From positions 1-37,894 of the forward strand of contig DATLFI010000425.1 of NCBI GenBank assembly GCA_035524895.1: DNA of 37,894 nucleotides, written 5' to 3'. Below, piece by piece: positions 23,733 to 32,383 of the stretch. The translations under genes and the position numbers were made by a program. How positions within the stretch are numbered: position 1 is the stretch's first letter; every line of letters begins with the position of its first letter. The notes under the pieces are model-generated. The model did no database searches, was not told the origin of the DNA, and worked only from the letters and a program-made list of their open reading frames with translations. This stretch comes from DATLFI01 sp035524895 (lineage in GTDB: Bacteria; Acidobacteriota; Thermoanaerobaculia; Multivoradales; Multivoraceae).

Positions 23733-26123
23733 ATGAAGCTCACCCGCTCCCCTGCTATCCGCTTCGGCGCGCTTGCGCTCGTCCTGCTCACTGCCGCTCC
23801 CCTCTTCCCCGCCACCGACTGGCCATCCTTCCGCGGCCCTTCCAACACCGGCCAGGTCACGGCGCCCGGCGTGTTCGAAGGCGAGGTCGTCGGCCTCAGC
23901 CTGGACTGGAAGCTGAGGCTCGGCCCGGGATACTCGGGGATCGCGGTCGCCGACGACCGCGTCCTCACGATGGCTGCGGACGGTGACGACGACGTGCTGG
24001 TGGCGATCGACGTCGAGCGCGGCGAAGAGCTGTGGCGCTACCGAGTGGGGCCGCGAACTCGCGGCCACGACGGTTCCGACGACGGACCGAGCGTTACTCC
24101 GGTGGTCGATGGCGATCGTGTCTTCGGGGCGAGCGCTGGGGCTCGGCTCTTCGCGATCGATGCCGCGACCGGCCGCGAGGCGTGGTCGGTCTCGCTGACC
24201 GAGGTGCTCGGCGTGGAGGTGCCCCTCTACGAATACGGCTCGACCCCGCTGGTGGCCGGCAACCTGGTCGTGGTCGGAGCGCCCGGAGCCGAGGCAGGCT
24301 CGCTCGCTGCGTTCGACCGCACGACCGGAGCACACCGGTGGTCCGCAGCGCCGGGACAGGTTCAATACCAGTCGGCGGTCAGCGCGCGACTGCTGGGGCA
24401 CGACCAGATCCTGTACTGGCCCAGCGAGCGGGTGGTGGCGCTGGATCACGAGGGCAACGAGCTGTGGTCCGCCGAGGCGATGGCGAACCAAGACGCGAGC
24501 CCGCTGCCGATTGGCGAGGACCGCGTGCTGCTCTACGGCTCGGACCGCTCCAGCCTGCTGCGGTTACGCAAGGACGGCGAGGCGCTGGTCGCCGAGAAGG
24601 TATGGGAGTCGCGCGACCTCAAGGGTGGCAACTTCAGCGCGCCGGTCTACCACGACGGGCACATCTACGGCTTCGACCGCGCCTTCCTGAGCTGCGTCGA
24701 CGCCAGCACCGGCACACGGCGCTGGAAGAGCCGGCCTCCTGGCGGCTCGGGACTCATCCTGGTGGAGGACAGGCTGGTGGTCTTCGGCGCCAACGGCGAC
24801 GTGGTGATCGTGCGCGCGACACCCGAGGCCTACACGGAAGAGACGCGCCTGCACGCGACCGATCGCGAGAGCCTGACCTGGCCCGCCTTCGCCGACGGCC
24901 GGGTCCTGGTGCGTGACGCCAGTCACCTGGCGACGCTGCGCATCACCGACCAGCCGACGCCGGAGGCCCAGGTCACCGAGGCCGAGCCGGCGCTCTATCC
25001 CGACAGCCGCTTCGGCGCCTTCGTGCGCGAGGTCGAGACGGCGCCGGATGCCAATGCGAAGCGGCTGCTGCTCGACGAGTTCTTCCGCGCGCCGCGCCGC
25101 TATCCGATCGTCGAGGGCGACCTCGTTCACTTCGTCTATCGCGGCAATGCCCGCGACGTCGCGGCAGTTTCGCCGATCTGGGATCCGCAGGAGGAGCTGC
25201 CGCTGGTGCAGGTCGAGGGCACCGACTTCTTCTACCGGTCGAAGCGGCTCGACCCGTTCACCCGCTTCGAGTACCTGTTCCGCGTGAACCTCGAGGACCT
25301 CGTCCGCGATCCGCTCAACGCTCGCTCCGTGCCAATGTTCGGACGTGGCGGCTCCGAGAGCGTGCCCGACGGCTGGCGCGACGCCGAGTACCTCACGCGC
25401 TACCAGGGACCGGCCAAGAGCCGCATCGAGCGCTTCGCTCTGACCAGCGAGCACACCGGCGACGAGCGCGAGATCACGGTCTACCTCCCCAACGCCAGAC
25501 CGACCGCTCTGATGGTGGTGGTCGATGGAGCACAGTGGGCCGGCCCCGGCCAACTGTTCAACACGCTCGACCACCTCGTCGGCGACAGCATCGCCCCGCT
25601 CGCTGTTGCGCTGGTGCCAGCGGCCCGCCAGTACTCGTTCTTGGAGAACGACGGGCGCAACGCGCCAAAGCTGGCGCGGATGCTGGCCGAGGAGCTGGTG
25701 CCCGAGCTGCGCCGCCGCTTCGAGCTGCCGGTCGCGCGCGAGGCGACTCTGGTCCTGGGGCTCGACGGCGCGTCGAACGCCGCGTTGTACACAGCTCTCA
25801 CCCAAGGCCGCGTCTTCGGTCACGCGGTGCTGCTCGAGTACGGCGAGTCGTTCGGTCTCGGTGACGAGCTCGAGGCGCTACTGGCCCAGCCGCCGGCCGC
25901 GGGTGCTCCACACGCCGCGTTCCTCTCGCTGTGGAACCGGCACGGCTACCAGACATCCGCCCGCGGCTACCACACCCGCGACGGCGCCGTGGCGCTCGCC
26001 GCGCGCTTACCCGAGCTCGGCTACCACTTCCAGGGGAGCGAGCGGCTCGACGGCTACGGTTGGGGGGCATGGCGCGTCATGGTCGCCGAGGCGCTCGAGA
26101 GGCTGCTGCCGGCGCCGCGCTAG
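23733..26123 (+). CDS. secreted PQQ-like propeller fused to a catalytically degenerate esterase domain
   Basis: A 796-residue exported protein. Residues 1-27 are a signal peptide. Residues ~29-410 are PQQ/quinoprotein-like beta-propeller blades (DWPSFRGPSNTGQ, LVAIDVERGEELWRYRVG, LFAIDAATGREAWSV, LSCVDASTGTRRWKS). Residues ~425-550 form a Fes-type N-terminal beta domain, and 565-796 an enterochelin-esterase-like alpha/beta hydrolase (REITVYLPNARPTALMVVVDG, ELVPELRRRFELP). The nucleophile elbow GxSxGG reads GLDGAS with Asp678, and the expected C-terminal His of the GGHDW motif is Tyr775 in DGYGW, so hydrolysis is doubtful. ATG 23733 has GAGG nine bases upstream. A longer open frame to 23628 lacks support. 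Confidence 0.85.
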   Translation: MKLTRSPAIRFGALALVLLTAAPLFPATDWPSFRGPSNTGQVTAPGVFEGEVVGLSLDWKLRLGPGYSGIAVADDRVLTMAADGDDDVLVAIDVERGEELWRYRVGPRTRGHDGSDDGPSVTPVVDGDRVFGASAGARLFAIDAATGREAWSVSLTEVLGVEVPLYEYGSTPLVAGNLVVVGAPGAEAGSLAAFDRTTGAHRWSAAPGQVQYQSAVSARLLGHDQILYWPSERVVALDHEGNELWSAEAMANQDASPLPIGEDRVLLYGSDRSSLLRLRKDGEALVAEKVWESRDLKGGNFSAPVYHDGHIYGFDRAFLSCVDASTGTRRWKSRPPGGSGLILVEDRLVVFGANGDVVIVRATPEAYTEETRLHATDRESLTWPAFADGRVLVRDASHLATLRITDQPTPEAQVTEAEPALYPDSRFGAFVREVETAPDANAKRLLLDEFFRAPRRYPIVEGDLVHFVYRGNARDVAAVSPIWDPQEELPLVQVEGTDFFYRSKRLDPFTRFEYLFRVNLEDLVRDPLNARSVPMFGRGGSESVPDGWRDAEYLTRYQGPAKSRIERFALTSEHTGDEREITVYLPNARPTALMVVVDGAQWAGPGQLFNTLDHLVGDSIAPLAVALVPAARQYSFLENDGRNAPKLARMLAEELVPELRRRFELPVAREATLVLGLDGASNAALYTALTQGRVFGHAVLLEYGESFGLGDELEALLAQPPAAGAPHAAFLSLWNRHGYQTSARGYHTRDGAVALAARLPELGYHFQGSERLDGYGWGAWRVMVAEALERLLPAPR

Positions 26124-26207
26124 CCGCGGACGCGCAAGGGTGGCATGAGTCCTGCTTATACCCGCATATCACGGGGAAGGCACGCCCGAGACTCCATGCT
26201 TTGTTCC

Positions 26208-26213
26208 AGGAGG
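26208..26213 (+). promoter_or_regulatory. strong ribosome binding site of the crystallin-like gene
   Basis: A perfect AGGAGG lies eight bases before the ATG at 26222. It fixes the start within a frame that is open from 25931, and it is among the strongest Shine-Dalgarno matches in the window, suggesting high expression. The 98-base gap upstream of the start is less GC-rich than its surroundings, as promoters often are here, but I cannot place -35 and -10 boxes. Confidence 0.75.
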
Positions 26214-26221
26214 TAACTGCT

Positions 26222-27019
26222 ATGCAGCCGAAGATTCGATCCAATCGTGCGCCCATGCGCGTTCTTACACGCTGTCCGCTCGCCAGAGTAGTCGCCGTCG
26301 TCGGTGCCGTGCTGGCGATTCCTGCTCTCGGCGCTGCGCAGTCAGGCACGATCACCGGTCTGGTCGTCACCGTCGAAGACCTCGGCAGCCGCGAGAACAT
26401 CGCTTCGATCGCCCCCGGGGATCAGGTCCAGATCCAAGCGGGGCAGAAGGTCCGACTGCGCATGACGGCGACCCAGGCTAGGGGTGGCACGCGCTACCCG
26501 AGCACGAAGTTCATTCCCAACGACACCAAGCGCATCCTGGTCGACGCCACCAATGAGGAAGTCGGCACCATCACCCTGACCGGACGGCAGGTGAACGAAG
26601 CGGGTGGCGCGGTACCGATCCAGTACCAGATCCTCGAGGACTGGCCCATGCGCGACGAGCTGCGCAAGGGACGCGTCTACGTCCAGGTCGTCGCCAAGCA
26701 GGTCGGCGCCCAGGCGGCGTCGGTGCCCGACGCTCTGCCCGGCGGCCCCTCACGAGGCGTCGGGCTCTACGCGGATGACAACTTCCGCGGCCGCACCCAG
26801 TTCTTTGCCGCCAGCGATCCCGACCTGAGCAACGACCCGATCGGCAACGACACCGTCAGCTCGCTGAAGGTCTCCACCGGCTGCGTGGTCACCCTCTACG
26901 AGGACACGGGATATCGGGGCCGCTCGGTGCGCGTCGACGCCGACACCCCGTCGATGGATCGTGTCGGATTCCGCAACGACGCCCTTTCGTCGCTCAAGCT
27001 GGAATGCAGCAACCCGTAA
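26222..27019 (+). CDS. secreted beta/gamma-crystallin-domain protein
   Basis: A 265-residue exported protein. A long basic N-region and hydrophobic core end near residue 39 (LAIPALGAAQ). Residues ~43-160 form a beta-rich domain I cannot name. Residues ~179-262 are a beta/gamma-crystallin domain with two Greek-key motifs, GVGLYADDNFRGRTQFFA and VVTLYEDTGYRGRSVRV. Each is followed by a calcium double-clamp match to N/D-N/D-x-x-S/T-S: NDTVSS (209-214) and NDALSS (252-257). Calcium binding is therefore likely, and such proteins tend to be stable extracellular or surface proteins. The following M23 peptidase gene starts within its last codons. Confidence 0.88.
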   Translation: MQPKIRSNRAPMRVLTRCPLARVVAVVGAVLAIPALGAAQSGTITGLVVTVEDLGSRENIASIAPGDQVQIQAGQKVRLRMTATQARGGTRYPSTKFIPNDTKRILVDATNEEVGTITLTGRQVNEAGGAVPIQYQILEDWPMRDELRKGRVYVQVVAKQVGAQAASVPDALPGGPSRGVGLYADDNFRGRTQFFAASDPDLSNDPIGNDTVSSLKVSTGCVVTLYEDTGYRGRSVRVDADTPSMDRVGFRNDALSSLKLECSNP

Positions 27020-27852
27020 CGGCGGCCTTCTCGTCTTGGGTGTGCCGGGCGGCGCTGCTCCTCGCTGGGGCGGCGTCGCCTGCAGCCGCCGCAGAGGCTG
27101 CGGTGAAGCCCGGGAGCATCGTGCGTTGGGCCGCGCCCGGCATCGAGCGCTGCGAGCTCGAGGGCCGCGCGTTTCTGCCGCGGCGCGACGGCGACGAGAC
27201 CGCCTGCTTCCTGCCGGTCGACCTGCTCGCCACCGGCACCCTCCCCGCGCGTCGCGTGATCGGGGAAGAAGTCGAGGACCTGTCACTGCGCGTGGGCGAC
27301 TACCCCTACGCAGTGCAGCGGCTGACCATCACCGACACGCGGCGGGTCGACCCCGAGCCCGCCGACCTCGAACGCATCGAGCGCGAGAGCGCACGCGTCA
27401 CGCCCCTCTGGAAGCTGGATGGCCCCCCGCGCGCGCCCCTGCCTCTCGGCTCTCCGCTCGAGAAGCCGCCCGCCGCCGGCCGCTTCGGCGCCAAACGCAT
27501 CCTCAACGGCCAGCCTCGCAGCCCGCACGCCGGCGCCGACTACTCCGCGAACCAGGGCACGCCCGTGCTGGCCGCCGCCGACGGTGAGGTCAAGCTCGCC
27601 GAAGAGCACTTCTTCTCCGGCAACGCCATCTACCTCGACCACGGCGACGGCCTGCTCACGATGTACTTCCACCTCCACGAGATCTTCGTGAGGCCCGGCC
27701 AGGCGGTCACCCGCGGCGCCGTCATCGGCACCGTCGGCTCGACCGGACGCTCCACCGGTCCGCACCTGCACTTCGCTGTGCGCTGGCGCGGCGCGCGCGT
27801 GGACCCGGCGTTGCTGTTGCAGCCGGTGGAGAAGCTGCCCACTCTACGGTAG
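27004..27852 (+). CDS. M23-family peptidase (LytM-type peptidoglycan endopeptidase)
   Basis: A 282-residue exported metalloprotease that would cut peptide cross-links in peptidoglycan or another Gly-rich protein. A signal peptide ends near residue 30 (ASPAAAA). The catalytic domain is complete: His175 and Asp179 in SPHAGADYS, His223 in MYFHLH, and His254/His256 in GPHLHFAV; GTPVLAAADGEV and VIGTVGSTGRSTG are typical. A region before it (36-150) has no assigned domain. The ATG lies inside the last codons of the crystallin-like gene, a 16-base overlap in another frame, so the two are probably translated together. The 3' end overlaps the convergent tatD-like gene by nine bases. Confidence 0.9.
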   Translation: MQQPVTAAFSSWVCRAALLLAGAASPAAAAEAAVKPGSIVRWAAPGIERCELEGRAFLPRRDGDETACFLPVDLLATGTLPARRVIGEEVEDLSLRVGDYPYAVQRLTITDTRRVDPEPADLERIERESARVTPLWKLDGPPRAPLPLGSPLEKPPAAGRFGAKRILNGQPRSPHAGADYSANQGTPVLAAADGEVKLAEEHFFSGNAIYLDHGDGLLTMYFHLHEIFVRPGQAVTRGAVIGTVGSTGRSTGPHLHFAVRWRGARVDPALLLQPVEKLPTLR

Positions 27853-28614
27853 TCCAAAGAGGCGTCGCGCGTTCTCGGAGGTCGCTTCAGCGACGGCCTG
27901 CTCGGCGAGGTTCTTGATCTCGGCGATGGCGCGTAGCGACACCCGTACGTTGGACGGCTCGTTGCGCTCGGCGGGGTCGGGGCCGAGCACCGGGCTGTCG
28001 GTCTCGAGCAGCAAGCAGGAGAGCGGGAGGTGCTGGAGGAGCTTCTGCTTCTGCGGCGAGCGCACGACCGAGGGCGGCACGGAGAAGAAGTAGCCGGCCT
28101 CGACGGCCGGCATGGCCTTGGACGCCTTGCCGTCGTACGCGTGGAGCAGCACGCGCTTCGCGCCGCGCTCCAACAGGAGTGCGATCGCGTGGTGGCCGGC
28201 CGAGCGCGAGTGGACGTTGAGCGGGAGATCGAGCTCCTTCGAGAGCTCGATGAACCGCGTGAAGATGTCCCGCTGCACCTCGAGCTCGGCGGGGTCCTGC
28301 ACCTTCCAGCGGTCGAGCCCCACCTCGCCGATGCCCACGAGGCGGTGACGCTCGGCACAGACCAGCGCCTCGACCTCGGAGGCCTGGTCGGGGTCGAGAA
28401 TGGTCGGGTAGAGCCCGGCGCACGGGCGCAGCATCGGGTGGCGCGCCGCGAGCTCGAGGTTGCGGCGGGCGTCGGCGAGCGTCTCGCCGACCAGCACCAC
28501 CGCCGCGACGCCGGCCTCACGTGCGCGATCGAGCACCGCTTCGCGGTCGGCGTCGAAGACGGGATCGCCGAGGTGGGCGTGGGCGTCGACCAAGGGCGGG
28601 AGCACGACGTTCAC
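27844..28614 (-). CDS. TatD-family metal-dependent hydrolase
   Basis: A 256-residue TIM-barrel metalloenzyme of the TatD DNase family, usually a 3'-5' exonuclease or repair factor in the cytosol. Metal ligands are present: His12 and His14 in DAHAHLGD, Glu97 in GIGEVGLD, His135 in NVHSR, His158 in LHAYDG and Asp206 in ETDSPVL. The start is GTG 28614 with GAGGGC just upstream. It lies nine bases after the Fpg-like gene, so both repair-type enzymes are likely co-transcribed. Confidence 0.9.
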   Translation of the reverse strand: MNVVLPPLVDAHAHLGDPVFDADREAVLDRAREAGVAAVVLVGETLADARRNLELAARHPMLRPCAGLYPTILDPDQASEVEALVCAERHRLVGIGEVGLDRWKVQDPAELEVQRDIFTRFIELSKELDLPLNVHSRSAGHHAIALLLERGAKRVLLHAYDGKASKAMPAVEAGYFFSVPPSVVRSPQKQKLLQHLPLSCLLLETDSPVLGPDPAERNEPSNVRVSLRAIAEIKNLAEQAVAEATSENARRLFGLP

Positions 28615-28623
28615 TGCCCTCGA

Positions 28624-29544
28624 TCAGCTCCGCCGCCGCTCCTCGAGCTCCGCCACCGTCCTGGGCCAGTCGCCGTGCAGGAGCTGTGACAGCGCTCGGT
28701 CCTTGAGCAGCCGGCCCTCGGTTTGGCATGCGGGGCAGTAATTCGACTCATTGCTCGCGTACACGATCCGCTGGACCTCGCCGCCGCAGGTCGGGCATGG
28801 CTGCCGGTAACGTCCGTGGACCGCCATGCCCTCGCGGAACGCCGTCACCTTTCTCGGGAAGCCGTCACCGGCTTCCTCGCGCAGGCGCGCAGTCCACTCC
28901 TCGAGCACGGCCCGCGTGGCCCGAAACAGCCGATCGATCGCCTCGGCATCGAGCCGCGACGTCCACTGCAGCGGCGACAGCCGCGCGCGGTGGAGAATCT
29001 CGTCCGAGTACGAGTTGCCCATCCCCGAGAACAGGCGCGGGTCGGTGAGCGCGCGCTTGAGCGTGTGGTTCTCCGAGAGCAGCCGTTCGCGGAATGTCTC
29101 GAGCGTCGCGTCGAGCACCTCCATGCCGCCGCGATCGTGCTCGTCGAGACCTCCCGCCGAGGCAGCGCGCACCAGGTGCAGCGACGCGCGCTTCTTGGTC
29201 CCTGCCTCGGTGAGCACCAGCGTGCCGTTCGAGAAGTCGAGCGCGGCGATTCGGTTGCGCGCCTTGACCGCGGGCTTCTCGACGCTGGCGCCGCCGTCGA
29301 ACCAGTGTAGGCGCCCGGCGACCATCAGGTGGAGAACCACCGCGAAGTCGCCCGCGAGACGAATCACGATCCGCTTGCCGAGCCGCTCGACGCCGACCAC
29401 ATCCAACCCCGCCAGCTCGGCCGGTCGCGGCGACACCGAGCGCAGCACGAACGGATTGCCGAGCCGGACCGCCAGCAGGCTCCAGCCGACGACCCTGCGG
29501 CGGAGCGCCTCGACGTAGACCGTGACGTCGGGTAGCTCGGGCAA
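28624..29544 (-). CDS. Fpg/Nei-family DNA glycosylase, variant zinc finger
   Basis: A 306-residue enzyme that would remove oxidised bases and nick the abasic site. After the start Met comes PELPDVTVY, giving the N-terminal catalytic Pro and Glu3; Lys57 and Asn177 (in SGMGNSYSDE) fit the family. The zinc finger has Cys250, Cys253, Cys270 and Cys273. The Arg that normally stands five residues before the third Cys is Asn265 (SNESNYC), and the tail continues through GRLLKDRALSQLL, so this is a variant subfamily rather than standard MutM. The start is TTG 29544, the only one placing Pro second, four bases after the upstream stop. Confidence 0.88.
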   Translation of the reverse strand: MPELPDVTVYVEALRRRVVGWSLLAVRLGNPFVLRSVSPRPAELAGLDVVGVERLGKRIVIRLAGDFAVVLHLMVAGRLHWFDGGASVEKPAVKARNRIAALDFSNGTLVLTEAGTKKRASLHLVRAASAGGLDEHDRGGMEVLDATLETFRERLLSENHTLKRALTDPRLFSGMGNSYSDEILHRARLSPLQWTSRLDAEAIDRLFRATRAVLEEWTARLREEAGDGFPRKVTAFREGMAVHGRYRQPCPTCGGEVQRIVYASNESNYCPACQTEGRLLKDRALSQLLHGDWPRTVAELEERRRS

Positions 29545-29548
29545 GCGC

Positions 29549-30379
29549 TCAACCGAAGGCGGCCTGTGCCGTCGTTCGAAGCGCGCGTGCCTCTTCGCGC
29601 AGCGCCTCGGCGGCGGCGAGAAGGTCGCCGGGCTCTTCGGGCTTACCGGTCGCCATGGACAAGTTGGCTTCGTCGTCAGCATGGTCCACGTCCTCGGGAT
29701 CCCCGAGTCCGGCGTCGCGGTGTCGCGCAAGCGCCAGCCGGAGCCGGTCGCGCAGTCCCTCGGCATCGTCGATGCCGCGAAACCGCCCGACGTGGAACGC
29801 CTTGTCCCCGGACTCGGAGCCCTCGCTGGTAGCACCACCCCCAGCCGTGTGCACCTCGAGGTCGGCGATGCCGAGCAGCTTCTGGAGCGGTCCCTGGCGC
29901 ACGGCCATGTTCTGGATGTTCGCCACCGTCATGGTCTGCTCGCGGATGCGCCACAGACCGTCGCGGATGCGCAGGCTCTCGTCCGAGACCATGTACCACC
30001 GAAGCTCCCAGCCCAGCCGCAGTAGCGCCGCGCTGATGACGAACTGCACCACGAAGACGCCGAAGGCGAACAACTCGAGCATCTGTACGAACCCGAGCAG
30101 GTCGCCCCCGATCTCGAGCGGGCCGAGCCGTATCCGCCCAACCCGATCCATCCATCCCTGCGCGGCGTCGAGGCCAGCGAACCCGACGAACCCGCCACCG
30201 AAGAGCGCCAGGGAGAACAGCAGACCCAGCAGGGCGCTCGCCTGCTTGAACAGCCAGCCGACCGCACCGAGGTAGAAGAAGCGCTCCGACGCGCGGAAGA
30301 CCGTGAGCGTCGGCTCTGAACCTGGCGGCGGTGCCGGCTGCTCGCTGACGCGCAAGAACCGGAGCAGGAACTGCTTCAT
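29549..30379 (-). CDS. membrane protein with bacterial PH (bPH2) domain
   Basis: A 276-residue membrane protein. Two hydrophobic stretches at ~38-68 and ~97-122 are followed by a bPH2-type beta domain (LRWYMVSDESLRIRDGLWRI, QTMTVANIQNMAVRQGPLQ, LLGIADLEVHTAGGG), as in YdbS/YdbT proteins. The C-terminal 70 residues are charged and helical. Its start overlaps the stop of the other PH protein as ATGA, so the two probably form a complex. Function in this family is not settled. Confidence 0.8.
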   Translation of the reverse strand: MKQFLLRFLRVSEQPAPPPGSEPTLTVFRASERFFYLGAVGWLFKQASALLGLLFSLALFGGGFVGFAGLDAAQGWMDRVGRIRLGPLEIGGDLLGFVQMLELFAFGVFVVQFVISAALLRLGWELRWYMVSDESLRIRDGLWRIREQTMTVANIQNMAVRQGPLQKLLGIADLEVHTAGGGATSEGSESGDKAFHVGRFRGIDDAEGLRDRLRLALARHRDAGLGDPEDVDHADDEANLSMATGKPEEPGDLLAAAEALREEARALRTTAQAAFG

Positions 30380-30969
30380 CGGATGGCCTCGCGTCGCGGT
30401 TGGTCGTGAGGTCCCCGCGAGCTCTCGAGCAGAGACCGTACTTCCCGCAGCTCCGCCGCGACCTCGCGCAGGGCGGCCGCGACCCCCCCTGCGCCGCTCT
30501 CGTCGACGGCTCTTGCCACCGGGGCGGCGACGCGTGCGACACCGAGGCGCCGCGCGCCGCGCATCCGCGTGTACAGGAAATCGCGAACCTCCTCGAACTC
30601 CTGCAGGCCCTCGATCGTCATCTCGGCGCCGGCCGAGCCGCTGGCGGTCTGGAGCTGCACCCGGGCCAGCCCCAGCCAGCGCTCCACGAAGTTGCTAGCC
30701 AGATGGATGTCCTGGATGCGCGCGTAGTTGAGGCTGATCTCGCGGCGGAACAGGAGGCCCCAGCGCATCGACACGCCCTGCTCGTCGAAGCGGTATCGCA
30801 GCGTGTGATACTTGAAGTAGAGCGGCACCAACGCCAGAGGGAAGAGCGGCCCCAGCACCAACGACTGCAGCGCGAAATACGTGAGCAAGCTGCGGTGCGG
30901 CCGCTCGAGGGCGGTCACCCGCTCGCCGAGGGCAGGCGATGGTTCGGCGGCAGCCGCGTGGTCGCTCAT
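30376..30969 (-). CDS. membrane protein with bacterial PH (bPH2) domain, partner of the next gene
   Basis: A 197-residue membrane protein. A hydrophobic hairpin (LTYFALQSLVLGPLFPLALV, 29-48) precedes a bPH2 domain: YHTLRYRFDEQGVSMRWGLL, EISLNYARIQDIHL, FVERWLGLARVQLQTASG. The tail has an Ala- and Arg-rich helical segment, VAAALREVAAELREVRSLLE. The pairing of two PH proteins with a four-base overlap repeats the known YdbS-YdbT arrangement. rocD ends 52 bases upstream on the same strand. Confidence 0.82.
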   Translation of the reverse strand: MSDHAAAAEPSPALGERVTALERPHRSLLTYFALQSLVLGPLFPLALVPLYFKYHTLRYRFDEQGVSMRWGLLFRREISLNYARIQDIHLASNFVERWLGLARVQLQTASGSAGAEMTIEGLQEFEEVRDFLYTRMRGARRLGVARVAAPVARAVDESGAGGVAAALREVAAELREVRSLLESSRGPHDQPRREAIR

Positions 30970-31021
30970 GGGCCCGCCCTACGCACGTTGGGGCCGCCGA
31001 GTTCCAACCGCCGGATCGTGC

Positions 31022-32260
31022 TCAGCCGCCGAGCACCCTTTCGACCGCGCCGAGCGCCCAGTCGAGATCCTCCTCTCGAATGACCAGCGGCGGCGCGAAA
31101 CGGATGACATTGTCGTGGGTCTCCTTGCACAGCACCCCCTCGCGCTGCAGCGCCTCGCAGAAGCGGCGGGCGCCGCCGGCCTCGGAGTGCAGCTCGATGC
31201 CGATCCACAGCCCGCGCCCGCGCACCAGCTTGACGTGGGGCGAGCGCGTGCGCTGCAACCGCTCGAGCGCCTTCGCCCCGAGCGTCGCAGAGCGTTCCAC
31301 CAGCTTCTCCTCGACCAGCACGCGCAGCGCGGCGCGGCCGACGGCAGCGGCGAGCGGGTTGCCGCCGAAGGTCGAGCCGTGGTCGCCGGGCCGGAACACG
31401 CCCATGACCTCCTCGTCGGCGAGCACCGCCGAGACCGGATACATGCCGCCCGAGAGCGCCTTGCCGAGGATCAGGATGTCGGGCCGCACGTCCTCGTGCT
31501 CGCACGCGAGCATCTTGCCGGTGCGCCCGAGCCCCGACTGGATCTCGTCGGCGATCAAGAGCACGTTGTTCTCGGTGGCGAGCTTGCGGAGCTTCTGCAA
31601 GTAGCCGTCCGGCGGAATGAGGATGCCCGCCTCCCCTTGGATCGGCTCGACCAGGATCGCCGCGGTGTTGGGGCCGATCGCGGCGGCCACCGCCGCGGCG
31701 TCGCCGTAGGGCAGCAGCCGGAAGCCGGGGGCGAAGGGGCCGAAGCCCTCGCGGTACTGCGGCTCGCTCGAGAAGCCGACGATCGCGGTCGTGCGGCCGT
31801 GGAAGTTGTCGCGGAAGACCAGGATCTCCGCCTTGTCCTTCTCGACGCCCTTGACCTGGTACGACCACTTGCGCGCGAGCTTGATCGCCGACTCCACCGC
31901 CTCGGCGCCGCTGTTCATCGGCAGCGCTTTGGCGTAGCCGGTGAGCTCGCAGAGCTCCTGGTAGAAGGGGCCGAGCTGGCTGTTGCGGAACGCGCGCGAC
32001 GTCAGCGCGACCTTCTGCGCCTGCTCGATCATCGCCTGCACGATCTTCGGATGGCAGTGCCCCTGGTTGACCGCCGAGTAGGCCGCCAGGCAGTCGAGGT
32101 ACTTGCGTCCGGACACGTCCCACACCCACGCCCCCTCCGCGCGGTCGATCACCACGTCGAGCGGCTTGTAGTTGCGCGCGCCGTAGCGATCCTCGAGCGC
32201 GATGAAGTCTTCGGCGGTCGACGGCGTTGTGGCGGGAGCTGCGGTGGTGGCGGGCGGCAT
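31022..32260 (-). CDS. rocD: ornithine--oxo-acid transaminase (RocD-like)
   Basis: A 412-residue class III PLP aminotransferase that converts ornithine and 2-oxoglutarate to glutamate semialdehyde and glutamate, in arginine/proline metabolism. Family text: EDRYGARNYKPLDVVI (23-38), MNSGAEAVESAIKLARKW, FRDNFHGRT, EPIQGEAGI, Asp238 in ADEIQSGLGRTG, the PLP Lys267 in LGKALSGGMYP, and GSTFGGNPLA. The start is ATG 32260 with AGGAG eight bases upstream; an open frame reaching 32614 is not supported. The first ~15 residues are a low-complexity Ala/Thr/Pro stretch. Confidence 0.92.
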   Translation of the reverse strand: MPPATTAAPATTPSTAEDFIALEDRYGARNYKPLDVVIDRAEGAWVWDVSGRKYLDCLAAYSAVNQGHCHPKIVQAMIEQAQKVALTSRAFRNSQLGPFYQELCELTGYAKALPMNSGAEAVESAIKLARKWSYQVKGVEKDKAEILVFRDNFHGRTTAIVGFSSEPQYREGFGPFAPGFRLLPYGDAAAVAAAIGPNTAAILVEPIQGEAGILIPPDGYLQKLRKLATENNVLLIADEIQSGLGRTGKMLACEHEDVRPDILILGKALSGGMYPVSAVLADEEVMGVFRPGDHGSTFGGNPLAAAVGRAALRVLVEEKLVERSATLGAKALERLQRTRSPHVKLVRGRGLWIGIELHSEAGGARRFCEALQREGVLCKETHDNVIRFAPPLVIREEDLDWALGAVERVLGG

Positions 32261-32383
32261 GGCGGTCTCTCCTGGGACGAGGTTGCGCGGCGGTCCGGGG
32301 CGCTGGCGTCGCGCTGCAGGACAAGACTCTACCAGCCGGCCCAGTCGGCGGCCGGCCCGCCCGCCGCCTAAGATCGCGGCCGG

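Noticed and set aside
30881..32371. A 496-codon plus-strand frame opposite rocD
   Set aside because: Composition is typical of antisense reading of a GC-rich gene, and rocD on the other strand has full family motifs.
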